A stretch of 64,000 nt of DNA from Lepraria neglecta (GCA_033220425.1 CM065649.1:2914001-2978000), one strand, 5' to 3'; shown: positions 19,899 to 32,200, counted from the stretch's first letter. Notes: generated by a model not told the origin, from the sequence alone. Translations and numbers: made by a program.

Positions 19899-20545
19899 CC
19901 CATCCCGGCGTCGGCAAATTCGAACCCGGCCCCAGTAGCCCTGGGCCAAAGCGCGAGCTGCTTCGGGGGCCCCAGGCGCCCCGGGCGCCCCTCGGGCCAA
20001 GTCACGTGTTTTCAGCCCTATATGATTTTTTTTGATGTTCAATAATCGACCGGAGCACTCGGGAACCCCCCTCTGGAGCAACCCTGGGGGTTAGCCCCAA
20101 CGCGATGCTGGAATCGATCGATTCGGGCGATTTCCTCGCGGGGGTGATGTGCGCAGATGGTGCGACCGCGGTGCGACAGCGGTGCGACAGCAGTGCGCGA
20201 CAGCGGTGCGCGACAGCAATGCGCGACAGCAATGCGCGACAGCAGTGCGCGACAGCAGTGCGCGACAGCGGTACGAGGGTACAGCAATGTGCGCCCCGTG
20301 GGGGCTTGCCAAGGGTGGCTGCGAGACTAGCCAAGGGTAGCTGCAAGACTAGTCAGGGGGTTTCCGACGCTATCTTTTACTAATTAAAAGTTGGCCCGGG
20401 GTCTGCACGGGGCGCCCTTAGCCATGATTGGCGTGGCCCCGGACGCACGTCGGACCGGTTTCTGGGTGAGGCGCCCGAGCGGCCCCGGGCGCCCGCCGGG
20501 CGTCTGGGGCCACGTTCGGGCCACGTTCGATTTTGCCGACGGGGG
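19899..20545. mobile_element. GC-rich miniature inverted-repeat element with TA duplication
   Basis: The inner ends are inverted copies: CGTCGGCAAATTCGAAC near 19909 and GTTCGATTTTGCCGACG near 20525. Both are preceded by CCC-type ends and flanked by TA (19897-19898 and 20546-20547), which fits Tc1/mariner-type insertion. It is very GC-rich against AT-rich surroundings and shows little RIP-like change, so it is younger than its host arm. It contains a minisatellite and a CACGTG site, and has no plausible gene. Confidence 0.65.
20159..20272. repeat. 11/13-bp minisatellite (GTGCGACAGCG / GTGCGCGACAGCA)
   Basis: Two 11-bp units are followed by about six 13-bp units inside the GC-rich miniature element. 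Several open frames on both strands over this stretch are artefacts of the repeat. Confidence 0.85.
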
Positions 20546-20693
20546 TATAGTATAATATCAAGGTCTAAAATCCCATACCATTAGTAGAAGGTATAGGATC
20601 TCAATGGGATATCCCACGGTATGGGATATTGGTGGGATTATCTAATAGTACGAGATATTTTCGGGATATCCCAGTGGCGGATAAGATAAGACC

Positions 20694-20896
20694 TGTCAGG
20701 GGCCTGCCTAGAGCGAGTCGATAGGGGTGTAATATGACTAGGAGAATATATCTAAGGAGGAAAGATAGATACATGAAGTCTGCGCGTCTTGAAGACGCGC
20801 CAAGCCGCTAGCCATGAGCGGTTGTCGAACGTTCGACAACCATGCTCCATGCTCCGCATATCGGTACGAGCAGTAAGCGAAGGCCAAGCCGTGACA
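20694..20896 (-). repeat. LTR (3' side in element orientation) of the young Gypsy element
   Basis: 203 bp, starting TGTCAGG and ending GTGACA on the plus strand. It contains a perfect 22-bp palindrome (20820-20841) and a 9-bp-arm hairpin (20782-20800). Its partner is 26394-26596. Confidence 0.9.
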
Positions 20897-23800
20897 CTAC
20901 CCCCCCTCAAGCAAGCATCGTCCCTGATGCGTAAGGCAAGACGACTACATCCGATTCGGACTACCAGGCTTGTCTGGGTATCGCGCATAGAAGTCGTCGA
21001 CCATGTCCTGAGCGTTGCCAAATTCGCCGCCGTCCGCATAGTACCATTGGCGGTCCGGTTGTTGCTCGTTCTTCCATCGGACTCGGAACTGTAGACGTCG
21101 ATTGCGACCGAATAGTCTAGCATCTAATATGTCGTCGATCTCCCACTCCTCCTGGTCGTCTACTATAATAGGTCTTGGCGGCTCCGCTTGCTGACCAGGT
21201 AAAGGGTCTGTAGCCGCTTTTCGTAGTAGACTGGGGTGGAAGACGTTATGTATTTGCATGCTTGACGGAAGTTCCAGGCGGTATGATGATCCAACTTTCT
21301 CTGATACCTTAAACGGTCCCAGCATCTTATCATCCAGCTTCCTACTTGGATGTTCAGTACTTATATTCCGACTGGACAGGAATACTATATCTCCTTCATC
21401 GTATATGACGTCAGACCGTTTCTTATTAGCTTGATCCGTCATTCTCCTGCGGCTCATAACGGATTGTTTGGTCATGAAGTCAAGGACTCTCGTTATATGG
21501 TCGGCGATATTGTTCGCCTTGGCATACTGGATACGCTCACGAGCCGTAGATCCAGCGTCTGCGGGTGGAGAGAAGGACATCCGAGGGTAGAAACCTTTAT
21601 TAGCAAAGAATGGAGTTACTCCTGTAGTACTGGCAGTAGAGTTATTGTCTGCGAATTCGGCTATAGGCAGGAGTCGGACCCAATCATCTTGTATATACGA
21701 GCAGTACGTTCTCAGGTGACGCTCGACATCTTGATTCGCCCGTTCCGTCTGGCCGTCAGTTTCAGGATGGAACGCAGTAGACAACTTAACATTAATCCTT
21801 AGCCGCTGGCACAGTGCCTTCTATACTAATGATACGAACTGTGGCCCTCGATCGGAGATGATCGACTCTGGGAGACCATGTGAGCGGAAGACATATCTTA
21901 TAAGGATGTCAGCCGTGGCTTCTGCAGACGTGCCTTGGTCTGTCGCAATATATAGAGCGTAGTAGCGCTCCTTGGAAAGCCGATCCACGATAGTGCATAT
22001 AGTATTGAACCCTTCTGAGACGGGAAGTCCCGTGATAAAGTCTATAGAGATATCTTGCCAGCGTTGTTCCGGCACAGGTAAAGCCTGTAGTAGCCCATTA
22101 TATTGGTCTCGAGGGGCCTTGCTTCGTTGACAGATATGGTAATTGCGGATGTAGCGAGCGATCTTATCCTTTATGCCACGCCAGTAGAACTGTCTCTTTA
22201 CCAACTCAAGCGTCCTATCTCTGCCGGGATGGCTATATGCGGGTTGGTTATGGCTTTCCTTGATTGCATCCGTGCGGAGCTCAGCCATTACTGGAACCTA
22301 AAGACGATCCCTGTAGAAGAGTGTGTTATTATGACTGGAGTAATAGCGTAGGTTGATTGTTTCGAACATCCGCGACGGATTCTTCTCGAGGGCATCACGG
22401 ATACGCCCACAGTCGTTGTCTTCCTTGTTTGCTAGTGTAACCCTTGCATATAGAGGTAAGTCCTTATCAGCCAGCGCGTTAATATGTTCGTCTAATGTGA
22501 TGTCGTCACCGTTACCCCCCTCTTCGAGGTCTCTGTCCTTAGAGAATTACGCTTTAGTCGATCTAGCGCTATATTTCTGAAAGTACTCTGGAGATAGTAG
22601 AGCACGGTATTGATGCTTTTAACGCTCATCCTGTTTATTAGTAGGAACTGAGTTCGGTATACGCGTTAAAGCGTCTGCTTTGCTATTAGATTTGCCACTC
22701 CGGTATATGATCTTGAAGTTGAAATTAGCTAATTTCTCTGCCTATCGAGCTTGACAGCGCGTCAGCTCCTTTGTCTGTATGAAATATTCAAGGCTCTTAT
22801 AATCGGTGAATATTTGGACGGGGATGTCAGTTGATTCCAATTCCGGACGCCAGTGTTCCAGGCAGCGGATAATTGCCAGCAGCTCCTTATCGTAGATCTC
22901 GTAGTTATACTCCGCAGGTAGTAGGTTCTTGCTGTAGAATGCAACTGGATGGAGGACTCTATCATTGTCAGCTTGGGATAGGACACCGCCATTGACGTAA
23001 TCGGACGAATCTGTCTCTAGCACCGCTGGTCGGGATCTGTCGTAATGCCGAAGTACTGGGGCACTAGTAACCGTGCTCTTGAGACGCTCGAAGGCCGCCT
23101 GACATGCTTTAGACCACTAGAATGGACAATCCTTTCTAGTAAGCGATACTAAGGGTCTGACCATTTTCGAGAAGTCCTTAATAAACCGGCGATAGAAGTT
23201 GCAGAAACCTACGAATGCTTGTACCTCCTTTAGACGAGTTAGGGGTTCCTAGTTAATAATAGCCTTAACTTTAGGAGGGTCCATACGTAGTCCTTCTGTT
23301 GATATGATCAGTCCGAGGAAGGTTGTCTCTTGGACGTGGAATTCGTATTTCTCGATATTAACTTGTAATCCCGCCTCCCGAAGCTTCAGTAAGACCTTTC
23401 GTATATATTGCTTATGCTCTTTTTCCGTCTTGCTATAGATTAGGATATTATCTAGATAGACTTAGCAGAAATCGTTCAGGTATTCGAAGAGGGTATTATT
23501 TATGTAGTGCTAGAAGGACGCAGGTCTATTAGTCAGGCCAAATGGTAGGACGTGGTATTTGAACGCTCCGAAGGAGGTAGTAAACGTTGTAAGCTCTTCG
23601 CTATCTGGATGTATACGAAGCTTATTGAATGCAGCGATAATATCTAGCTTCGTAAGGTATTTGCATCCGATAACGCGAGTAAGCGTTTCCTCGATGAGCG
23701 GTATGGGATAGCGGTTCCGAATTGTAAGGGCGTTGAGTTTTCGATAGTCGATATAGAAACGGAGACTTCTATCGTGCTTCTGGACAAAAAGGACTAGTGA

Positions 23801-26393
23801 CGCGTAGGGAGCCGTGCTAGGTGAGATGAAGCCCTTCTTAAGGTTATTGTCTAAGTACTCCTTCACCTTTTAGAGCTTAAATCCAGATATCGAATATAAG
23901 CGACTTTAAGGTGGTTTCTTTCCAGGTTCCATCTCGATCTTATGATTATATAACTGATGCGGTGGGAGTTCCTTTGCTTTACTCCGATTAAAGACGTCAA
24001 TAAGATTATGGTATTCCCGGGGAAGCTTCTGCTTAACTGTTCCCTCCGTTGCTTCCGATACCTTATGGATCTAGTTAAGTATGGATCCATTCTGGATGGC
24101 CTTCTCTAACTCAGCCATTATCATAGAGAAGTATTGGACGTCGCGCTTCTTTTGGTTCCTTGTATATATATAGAATGCGGTAGCGCTAATCTCGGCGATA
24201 TCTAGTACCTCTAGTTTCTCAGGTAGCGGAGGCGGATGATTCGTAGGAACATTCGTCGTCTTATCTACCTTCTCGGTAGGAGGCTTAATAAGAGCTTGGG
24301 GGGCCCCGATATAGTCATAGCGGCCAGGTAGGAAGATGATACAGTCATCTGCTATATCCAGTAGGACCTTATGCTTGTTCATCCATGGCTTACCGAGGAT
24401 GATATATTGGTTACCCAGATTGGTAATGAGTATTGGCACAGTCGACTCGAGATGGTTATAGACCTTTATAGAAGGGTAAATAGTATGGGTAACGGGTTTC
24501 TTCCGTATCTTGCCGTTATAGCCACAGAGGTAATACGGTTTAGCGAGAGGTATAGGGACGATATCAAGGTAATCGGATAGGAGTTGCGCTTCTTTCTTAT
24601 CAATGAATGAATATACAGTAGCACCAGTATTAGCAAGGGCTTTAGATTGGTATTCTTTTCCTTGAGTAAGTAATGTAATAGGATGTACAAATAATCTTCT
24701 TCTATATAGATCATAGATATCTACTAATAATAAGAATAGCGGGTCCTTAAGGGCGACTTCCCTGAGGACTTCTAGTTTTCCGACTCCGAATAGCCTTCCG
24801 CCTTGCTAACGTCGCTATATCCTTCCTGCTCTACTTCGTCCGCTTTATTCCCTACCCTTCAAATAGCTTCCTTCCTCTTCTCAGGGTAGTCCGTAGCGAA
24901 ATGCCCCTCCTTATCATAATGGTAGCATTACCTAGAGTCCTGCGCCTTGGCCGGAGGTCCGTCTTTGCAAGGTAATGAAGGGCGAGGTATAATAACGATA
25001 GCAGGTTCAATGGACTGTCGTTTCGCAGGGGGGACGTATGTAGGTAAGGTGCGCCGAGCCGTGGCTATAGGAGTTCGAGTTGACAAGCGTGTTGAAGCCG
25101 ATGCCATTCGCTCACGCTTCTCGCTAATATAGCACTATTGATTATCTACCCGCTGATATAAGTCGCTAAGCTCCTTCAAGGTGCGGAAGTCGTAAGGGGT
25201 AGCTGCGATCGCGTCTTATAGGCGGAGATTAACTTTATCCTTCAGCTCATCGATGATTATCTCTTTATCCAGTTTTAGATAGTTAGTATATATACGGAAC
25301 TGGGAGAAGAAGGTAGCAAACGTATCGGTGGCCTTCTGTCTTAGCGCCTTGAAGCCACGGCGCATATCGTCCTTCTTATTCGGATTCCCTATAATATCGC
25401 TTAACGTGCTGAGAACTTCTTCTGGATTCGTGAAGTGCTTAGGATCGTTCGTCCGATAGGCTTGGATATGCTTTGCTGTAGTACCTCCTGTGCGAGAGAT
25501 AACGTAGATCATTCGGGCGGCGTTATCCTTGAAGTGATCCTCGTTGATTATAAGCTTGTCGCGAATTCGCTGGGTCTAGTCCTTAATAGCAATATCGCCA
25601 TCTATCTCGCAATATAGCGGTGGATCAGGGACCTTAGGTGTACGACTCTTCGAACCACTGACTGTTGAGCTTGGAGTCTCCTGGCGCTGGGGAGATCTAT
25701 CTGCTTCTAATTCGCTAATGCGTTCCTCCTGGCGAGCATTCTGATCTGCTAGGTCTATATTCTGCGATTGTAGCGTTCGGAACTTCTCTTGAGCTACTTT
25801 CCTCTGGTGTTGTGCCGATATAGCCGCGTCGTTGGCTCGATCGACCTTATCGACTATATTACTCTATTCTTTAATGCAGGAGAGGGCGGTATCACGCTCC
25901 TGACGGAGTTCTTCGAGGGATTGTAGTAGCTGAGCCGGTTGGTGCTTGGCCCAGTACTGCAATTGAGGTATGTTACTAATATCCTATGGAGTCTCAGCAT
26001 CTTTAGCACCGGCGGACGCGTCTTGAGGGATGACTGATACGCGTCGGTGTGCTTGCGCTTGTTGTAGGATGTCGTCGCGCTGTTGCTCCGTATCCTAGGG
26101 TGAGGATTCGCCTGGTTAGACTCGTGCCATAGCGTATGTAGTCGGTTGTTTTGGTATGGGGGTGTTTTTTCTTCAATACGGCAACTCGTGTTAGCTACAG
26201 GCAGACTAGTATGCCGTTCTTATACTCCGCAGAGCTCTCTGGTGGTATAGCCTCAGTGACTGCTCCTGCAGTATGGACTCAGGGACCTTCCGCGTCGTTT
26301 GTTTATGCTCGCTGACCGGCTCACGAGCCCTGCCGTTTATTTAACCTCGCTGACAAGCGCACGAGGGCGGGATGAGGGTGAGATATATTCTAA

Positions 26394-26596
26394 TGTCAGG
26401 GGCCTGCCTAGAGCGAGTCGATAGGGGTGTAATATAACTAGGAGAATATATCTAAGGAGGAAAGATAGATACATGAAGTCTGCGCGTCTTGAAGACGCGC
26501 CAAGCCGCTAGCCATGAGCGGTTGTCGAACGTTCGACAACCATGCTCCATGCTCCGCATATCGGTACGAGCAGTAAGCGAAGGCCAAGCCGTGACA
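26394..26596 (-). repeat. LTR (5' side in element orientation) of the young Gypsy element
   Basis: 203 bp and nearly identical to 20694-20896, including both palindromes. It is followed by the AGACC target duplication. Confidence 0.9.
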
Positions 26597-26727
26597 AGAC
26601 CTATACTTGGAATTTCTAGTCATTATTCTAGTTATCAAAACTTCAATTTTTTTTGAATCTTTCTTCTAATAACAGAATAGGTTTTAATGCCTATTCAGGC
26701 AACTAATACCAAATCGGGTAGTCATGG

Positions 26728-27390
26728 GATGCTTGGCATCAACCATCAAACTGTGGTTGAATCCGCTGCGCACTTCTTCGCAGTAATGCCCCGCGCCACA
26801 TACATCATATGATATCGAGATGATTTCATAAGTTTTGGAGTCAATCATTAGCTTGCTTGCGCATCAAGAATTTTTAGAATCGGCCCATTTGCGCAATAGT
26901 TATGACCAAAAGATGCGTTTTCGCCATGTTTTGCAGCGCGAGCTCGGTAGTAAATGCCAAGCATTGAGCTTGGTGCCCCGGACCCTGGAACATCAAAAGT
27001 TGAATGCGCACCGTAACTTCTTCGCAGCAATGCCCCACGCCACATACGTCATATAATATCGAGATGATTTCATGAGTTTTGGAACCAAGCATGCGCTTTC
27101 TAATGCCGTCAAAATTTTCAAAATCGGTCCACTTGCGCAAAACTTATGACCAAAAGAAGCGTTTTCGTTATGTTTTTGCGGGCAGCACAAGGTCAGTGGC
27201 AGACGCCAAGCATTGAGCTTGGCGCCCCGGACCCTAGAACATCAAAAGTTGAATGCGCACCGCAACTTCTTCGCAGCAATGCCCCGCGCCACATACGTCA
27301 TACGATATCGAGATGATTTCATGAGTTTTGGAACCAAGCATGCGCTTTCCAACGCCGTTTGAATTTTGAAATTCGGTAAATATTTGGCTA
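26728..27390. repeat. Three direct repeats of about 249 bp inside the inverted-repeat element
   Basis: Copies share GCCAAGCATTGAGCTTGG (26956 and 27205), CTTCTTCGCAG-AATGCCCC-CGCC and GATATCGAGATGATTTCAT-AG (three times). The first copy is the most diverged and the third is cut short. Small open frames here are shadows of the repeat. They are the only internal content of the host element. Confidence 0.85.
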
Positions 27391-27977
27391 AGGAAAGCTC
27401 AAAAAACATGTTTTTGCCTGCGGAGTTCCCTGAAGCTACCACCGCAGTCACCCCCGAAGTGCCTCCGGAGCACTCAAATATTTAACCCTTAATAACTTTC
27501 GATATATTAGGGTTAGGGCTTAGCTTTATATATCTAAAATATACTATAAATAGAGGGCTTTCTAATTAGGCTTAAACTTTCTAAATCGAGTATAAAATAA
27601 GCGAGATATAGCCGTCTTTACGGTAATCTTCTGTGAAGATTACGGGCACTTACTTGTATTCTATAATATAGGATATTCTAGTAGGAAATATAGAATTATA
27701 GAATATTCAAAAAAAATTGAAGTTTTGATAACTAGAATAATGACTAGAAATTCCAAGTATAGGTCTTATCTTATCCGCCACTAGGATATCCCGAGAATAT
27801 CCCGTACTATTAGATAATCCTACCAATATCCCATACCGTAGGATATCCTATTGAGATCCCATCCCATATCTCCTAAAAGATATGGGATTTAGGATCTTCT
27901 AATCCCATCCCATACCGGAATCCCATACCCAACCCTTGGGATATCCTATAGGATATCCCGTATCTTTCCGGGCTATA

Positions 27978-28757
27978 AATACTCCGAATATCTAGATAAT
28001 TTAACTTAGGATTAATCGACTATATCTATAGTAATAGGAGTTAGTTTATTAGCTATTAAATAGTTAGAGAGAAGATAGTTACTACTATAAATAAAGTTAT
28101 TTAGGTATTTAGTTATAGTAATATTATTCTATCTCTTCTATAGCTATCTAGTAAAGTAAAGTAAATACTCCTTTCTAATATACTCTATAGTCCTATAGGC
28201 TCTAATCTTATTAGTACTCTTAAGATACTTAGGATAGCCGGGCCTCTATCTAACTAGATTATATATACTCTTAGGATATCTAGTAGTTCTTAGATATTAA
28301 GGTATCGTTATCTTAGATATCTATTTAGACCTTGGACTTTCTAAAGGAGGAATTTACCCTATTAAGCTATAGGCCCGTTCCGTATTCTTAAGCGAATTAG
28401 ACGCCTAGCGTATCGCCTTGATATCTCGGATGTGAGGTATACTCCCCGTTAGCGGGCTGTTATCGCTCTATAAGATAGGCTCCTCGCTAGCGGACTATTA
28501 CTACGCCCTAGAAACTGCGTCCCGCTAGCGCTACGATATCGGACTAAGGCTCAGCTTCTCGCTAACGCTATACTACTATATATAAGAGTATTCAAAGACG
28601 TGAAGTAGTTATATTACTAGTATAGTATAGATAGTTCTATATTAGAACTAATTACTAAGGATCTTTAGGAAAGAAATAGATAGACTACTCTTTAAGCTTC
28701 TTTCTACGGGTAATATATAGCCGCTATTAGATAGCTAGCGTACTACTAAGAGTCTAG
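27978..28757 (+). mobile_element. Copia-like relic, continued, plus unclassified repeat DNA (fossil)
   Basis: 27978 resumes the Copia-like relic cut at 19852. 28220-28370 repeats the gag-region stretch at 19100-19245. 28371-28757 is a less AT-rich piece with several CGCTAGCG/CGTTAGCG words and no recognised coding part. It could belong to the retroelement whose body lies beyond 35511. It is very broken. Confidence 0.45.
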
Positions 28758-29263
28758 TGTTACGAACCGTGCGTACCGGTCTTCGTATATAGATTGATTC
28801 TCAATGGGGATGGCGGTGTTACTACACAAGAGGTGAAGTAGGCTTCAAGTGATGCTAAGCGGGTCTGGTATATAATTAGATAATATATGTTCAGTGCCTA
28901 GCCTAAGAGATCTATCGCATATAGTAAACAATTGAATAGCAAATTAAGCACGATGCTCCAAGTGGTGAGTAGTGCTCCGTATATATAGATATACGAAATC
29001 CATGCTAAGCATTCCTGATCGCACTGATCGCACTGATCGCACTGCGCTCATTGTGACTACTACGCTTATCGCTTAACATGCCAAGCCTTCTTGATCGTAC
29101 TAATCGCACTGATCGTACTGCGCTCATTGCGACTACTACGCTTATCGCTTAATATGCCAAGCCTTCAGGGTCTGTCCGAGTCGGATACTAATTCGTCGAC
29201 TCGAACTATAACGGGTGCTACGCTCCTTGAGCGTATCCCTGATTATGTTTCCTGATCCTAATA
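28758..29263 (-). repeat. LTR of the 28.8-35.5 kb Gypsy element (left)
   Basis: It starts TGTTACGAACC on the plus strand and contains a 9-bp tandem repeat GATCGCACT (three units at 29017-29043) and a related partial copy further on. It is less altered than the right LTR. Confidence 0.85.
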
Positions 29264-32200
29264 TTAGCTCCCTCTCCCAGATTTCTCGTCCCGAGAAACT
29301 ATCTATCCTTTATACCACCCCGACGTACTAAACGTTTAGATAAACCGACCGTCCGCCGAACGGTATTAGCTAGTAAGCTAACCGAAGTCGTAATACAGCC
29401 GTATTCCCGATGTGTTGCCAGCGGCAAGTAGTACTTAATAGGTATAGGGTCCGATAGGTGTTCTAACTATATAGGTAGTAGTAGGAAATATAACCTTATA
29501 GTATTACCCCTTAAAATATATTATATCAAGATAGAACGAAAGGAGGCGTAGTTATAGTTAAAAAATATACGCAAAGAGTTAGCTCGTAATATAGAAGAGT
29601 CTATACGTCTTTAGGCTATACTAATACGCCTTTAGACGTAGTATAAATAACTCGAAGATAAAAAGCGGAAGATTATAGACCGAGAGATATAGAATATTAA
29701 GGAGTTAGAAGAAGACTAGCGGTCTGTCCCAAGTATTCCTAATAACTAGATATTTAATGTCTCGTCCGAATAATTTGGCTTCCTAGTCAGAACCGATTAG
29801 TCCTCCTTCCCGATCATTCCCGGAACTCCTATAGAAGGTCCTGGCAGTTCCGGAGGTTCCTAAGAGGTTCCTAGGTGTTTTCGGTATCGTTATACCCTTT
29901 CTATTTAACTAGATATTTCTAATTAACCTAATTTAGAATCCTCTTAACCTCGAACTCTATTTCTTCCTTAACGTTATAGTAAAACGTTTCTTAGAGAGGT
30001 ATATTAGAGTCCGCTAGCTCTAAGAGTAAGATATAGGATACCGGATATACCTTGGCGTTAGGTAGTAGTTAGAGTTTATAGTTAACTGGTCCTTTTAACT
30101 ATTTAATTAAGAATAGTCTAACCTTAATATAATCTAGTTTCTTACTTAGTCTTATTATCCTTATATTTTTTATTAGGAGGTATACTTTATCCCCCTCTTT
30201 TAGCTAAGGAATATTCTTTCTTTTCTTATCGATCTATTCCTTTAACTTCTTATTAGAGCTCTTAATAGACCTTTATATATCCTTATATAAATTCTTTAGC
30301 TCTTCTATCTTAACTAAGGCTCTTTCTATATTAGGTCCCTCCCTTAGTTATAGAAATATATTTATATTCTTTCTATAGTTAGTAAAGAATAGGGTTAGTC
30401 CGGTTATATCTAACCGCTTATTATTATATACTAGTTATACTATCGGAAGTAGTAAAACCTAGTTATCCTACTTCTAGTTTATATAATATCTTAGATATAC
30501 TTCTATTATTTAATTTACACGTTCTATCTATCTATTAGTCTATAGGTAATATACTATTAATATCCGAAGTTTAGTTCCAATTACTGCTATCAGCGTTCTC
30601 TAGTAGTTAGAAGTAAATAGCTTATCTCTATCGGATATTATCGACTTTAGTATACTATAATCCCTTATTAGCTTGTCGAGTAGTATAAAGGCTAACTAGT
30701 CTACCTTATATATCTCCTTGAAAGGTATTATAATTATATATTTTATAAGTTTATCTATAATAACTATAATCGAGTCGAAGGTATCCTATATAGCTAGATC
30801 TTTCGAAGGTAGTAGTTTAACTACGAAGTCTATTATAATATTATCCTATAGTAACTCTAGTATAGGAGTAAACTATATTTATCCGTACTTAGCGTATCGT
30901 GTAGCCTTATTCTACTAGTACTCGATATATTCTTTAATATATTATTTAACGCGCGCTCGAAGCTTCGGCGCCGTATATCCTCGTTCTAGGAGTTCTACTA
31001 TTTTAGATACTCCTAGGTAATCTTATAAAGGGTCGTTATAGTAATCCCTAATTACTTCTTCGGTATATTATTTAGGTAGATAAGTCCTCTCCTAGTATTT
31101 AAGTAATATAGTATCTAGCTGATCCTTCCTTAGGGTTATTACGAATATATTGTCTTCGTAGGCCTTTATAATCCTATTAGTCGTATTAGGTCCTATTATA
31201 CGAAGGGTCGCTGCTAATACCTAGTATAGTACTAGTAATCCGTCCGCTTCTCTCTTTAGGATTAATCGTTCCGTAACGTTCTTTTCTTCTATATAGTCTA
31301 ATCGCCTACTAAGGGTATCTACTCGACTATTATCTTTTCCTAGGGTATAGGTTATCTTGAACTTATATTAACCCAATAGTTCTAACTATCGAACTTGTCT
31401 TCTATTTAACTCCTTTATCGTTATAAAGTTAAGAAGATTCTTATAATCTATAAAGATAGTTAGGTCCGAGCAGCTTTCTATATATACTCGCTAGTTCTAT
31501 AATATATATACTACGGCAAGTAGCTCCTTATTATATATATCGTAGTTCTATTCGGCTACTAATATCTTCCTTGAATAGTAGGTAACTAGATACTACTTTT
31601 AGTCTTTTATTTGATATAGGTATACTCTAATTACAAGATCTAATATATCTGTTTTAATACGAGCTAGCTCGTTTGTCTAAAAGGTATAGAGTACTAGTAG
31701 ATCCGTATATACTTTCTTCAATATATCGAATAATTCCTATTAGTCTCTCCTCTATATAAATCCGATATCCTTCTTTATAATATCCGTTAGTAGTAGTACT
31801 TTCTTTAAGTAGCCCTCGATAAATTTCCTGTTAAAATTAGCAAATCCTAAGAAACTTTATACTACTTTAACGTCCTATAGTATAGGCTATTCCGCTATAG
31901 CCTTGATCTTCTCTAGGCTTATACTAATACCTTCTATACTAACTATAAATCCTAGAAACTCTACTAACTATCGATAAAATTCGCACTTTTCTAGTTTAAG
32001 GAGAAGTTTCGCTTACGATAGGTATCCGAGGACGTCCTATATATATAAAATATACTCTTCCTTATTCTTAGAATAAATTAGTATATTATCAAGGTACGCT
32101 ATCGCTATTCGATCTAAGTATACTCGTATAATATTATTAATAAGTACTTAGCAGGTTACTAGTGCGTTAGTAAGTCCAAACGGTATTACTAGATACTTAT

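Larger units (their letters stand above)
20694..26596 (-). mobile_element. Ty3/Gypsy chromovirus, broken, recently inserted (fossil)
   Basis: 5903 bp, coding on the minus strand, with a 5-bp target duplication AGACC (20689-20693 and 26597-26601). Parts from right to left are gag (about 25.0-26.1 kb), zinc knuckle (about 24.9 kb), protease (24.35-24.7 kb) and reverse transcriptase (23.25-23.87 kb). RNase H (22.74-23.02 kb), integrase (21.5-22.29 kb) and a C-terminal chromodomain (about 21.0-21.17 kb) follow. A purine tract lies just inside the LTR at 20694-20896. The frame is broken at least six times. The LTRs differ at about one position in 203, so the insertion is young. Confidence 0.9.
19853..27977. 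mobile_element. Non-autonomous DNA element with long terminal inverted repeats, hosting two insertions
   Basis: The ends read TATAGCCCGGAAAGATA (19853) and TATCTTTCCGGGCTATA (to 27977). They are flanked by the same 8 bp, AATACTCC, at 19845-19852 and 27978-27985. The right arm is continuous for about 270 bp (27705-27977). The left arm matches it in pieces: 19853-19898, 20548-20693 and 26597-26665. It is cut by a GC-rich miniature element and by a Gypsy element. Without these the element is about 1.57 kb. Between the arms (26665-27705) there is no transposase, only 249-bp direct repeats. The 8-bp duplication and long arms fit hAT or MULE types; I cannot choose between them. Confidence 0.8.

Noticed and set aside
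20002-20383. Several long overlapping frames on both strands with repeated short peptides
   Set aside because: They are all by-products of the 11/13-bp minisatellite in the GC-rich miniature element.
26728-27390. Regular direct repeats that might be a CRISPR-like array
   Set aside because: Units are about 249 bp without spacers and lie within a eukaryotic transposon.
27507-27518. TTAGGGTTAGGG, resembling the fungal telomere repeat
   Set aside because: Only two units inside a transposon; too short to mean a telomere or a healed end.
30718-30918. Short open frames in the 28-64 kb block (also 46022-46222, 40151-40351, 55950-56159)
   Set aside because: They are fragments of altered retroelements or chance frames in TA-rich DNA, not host genes.
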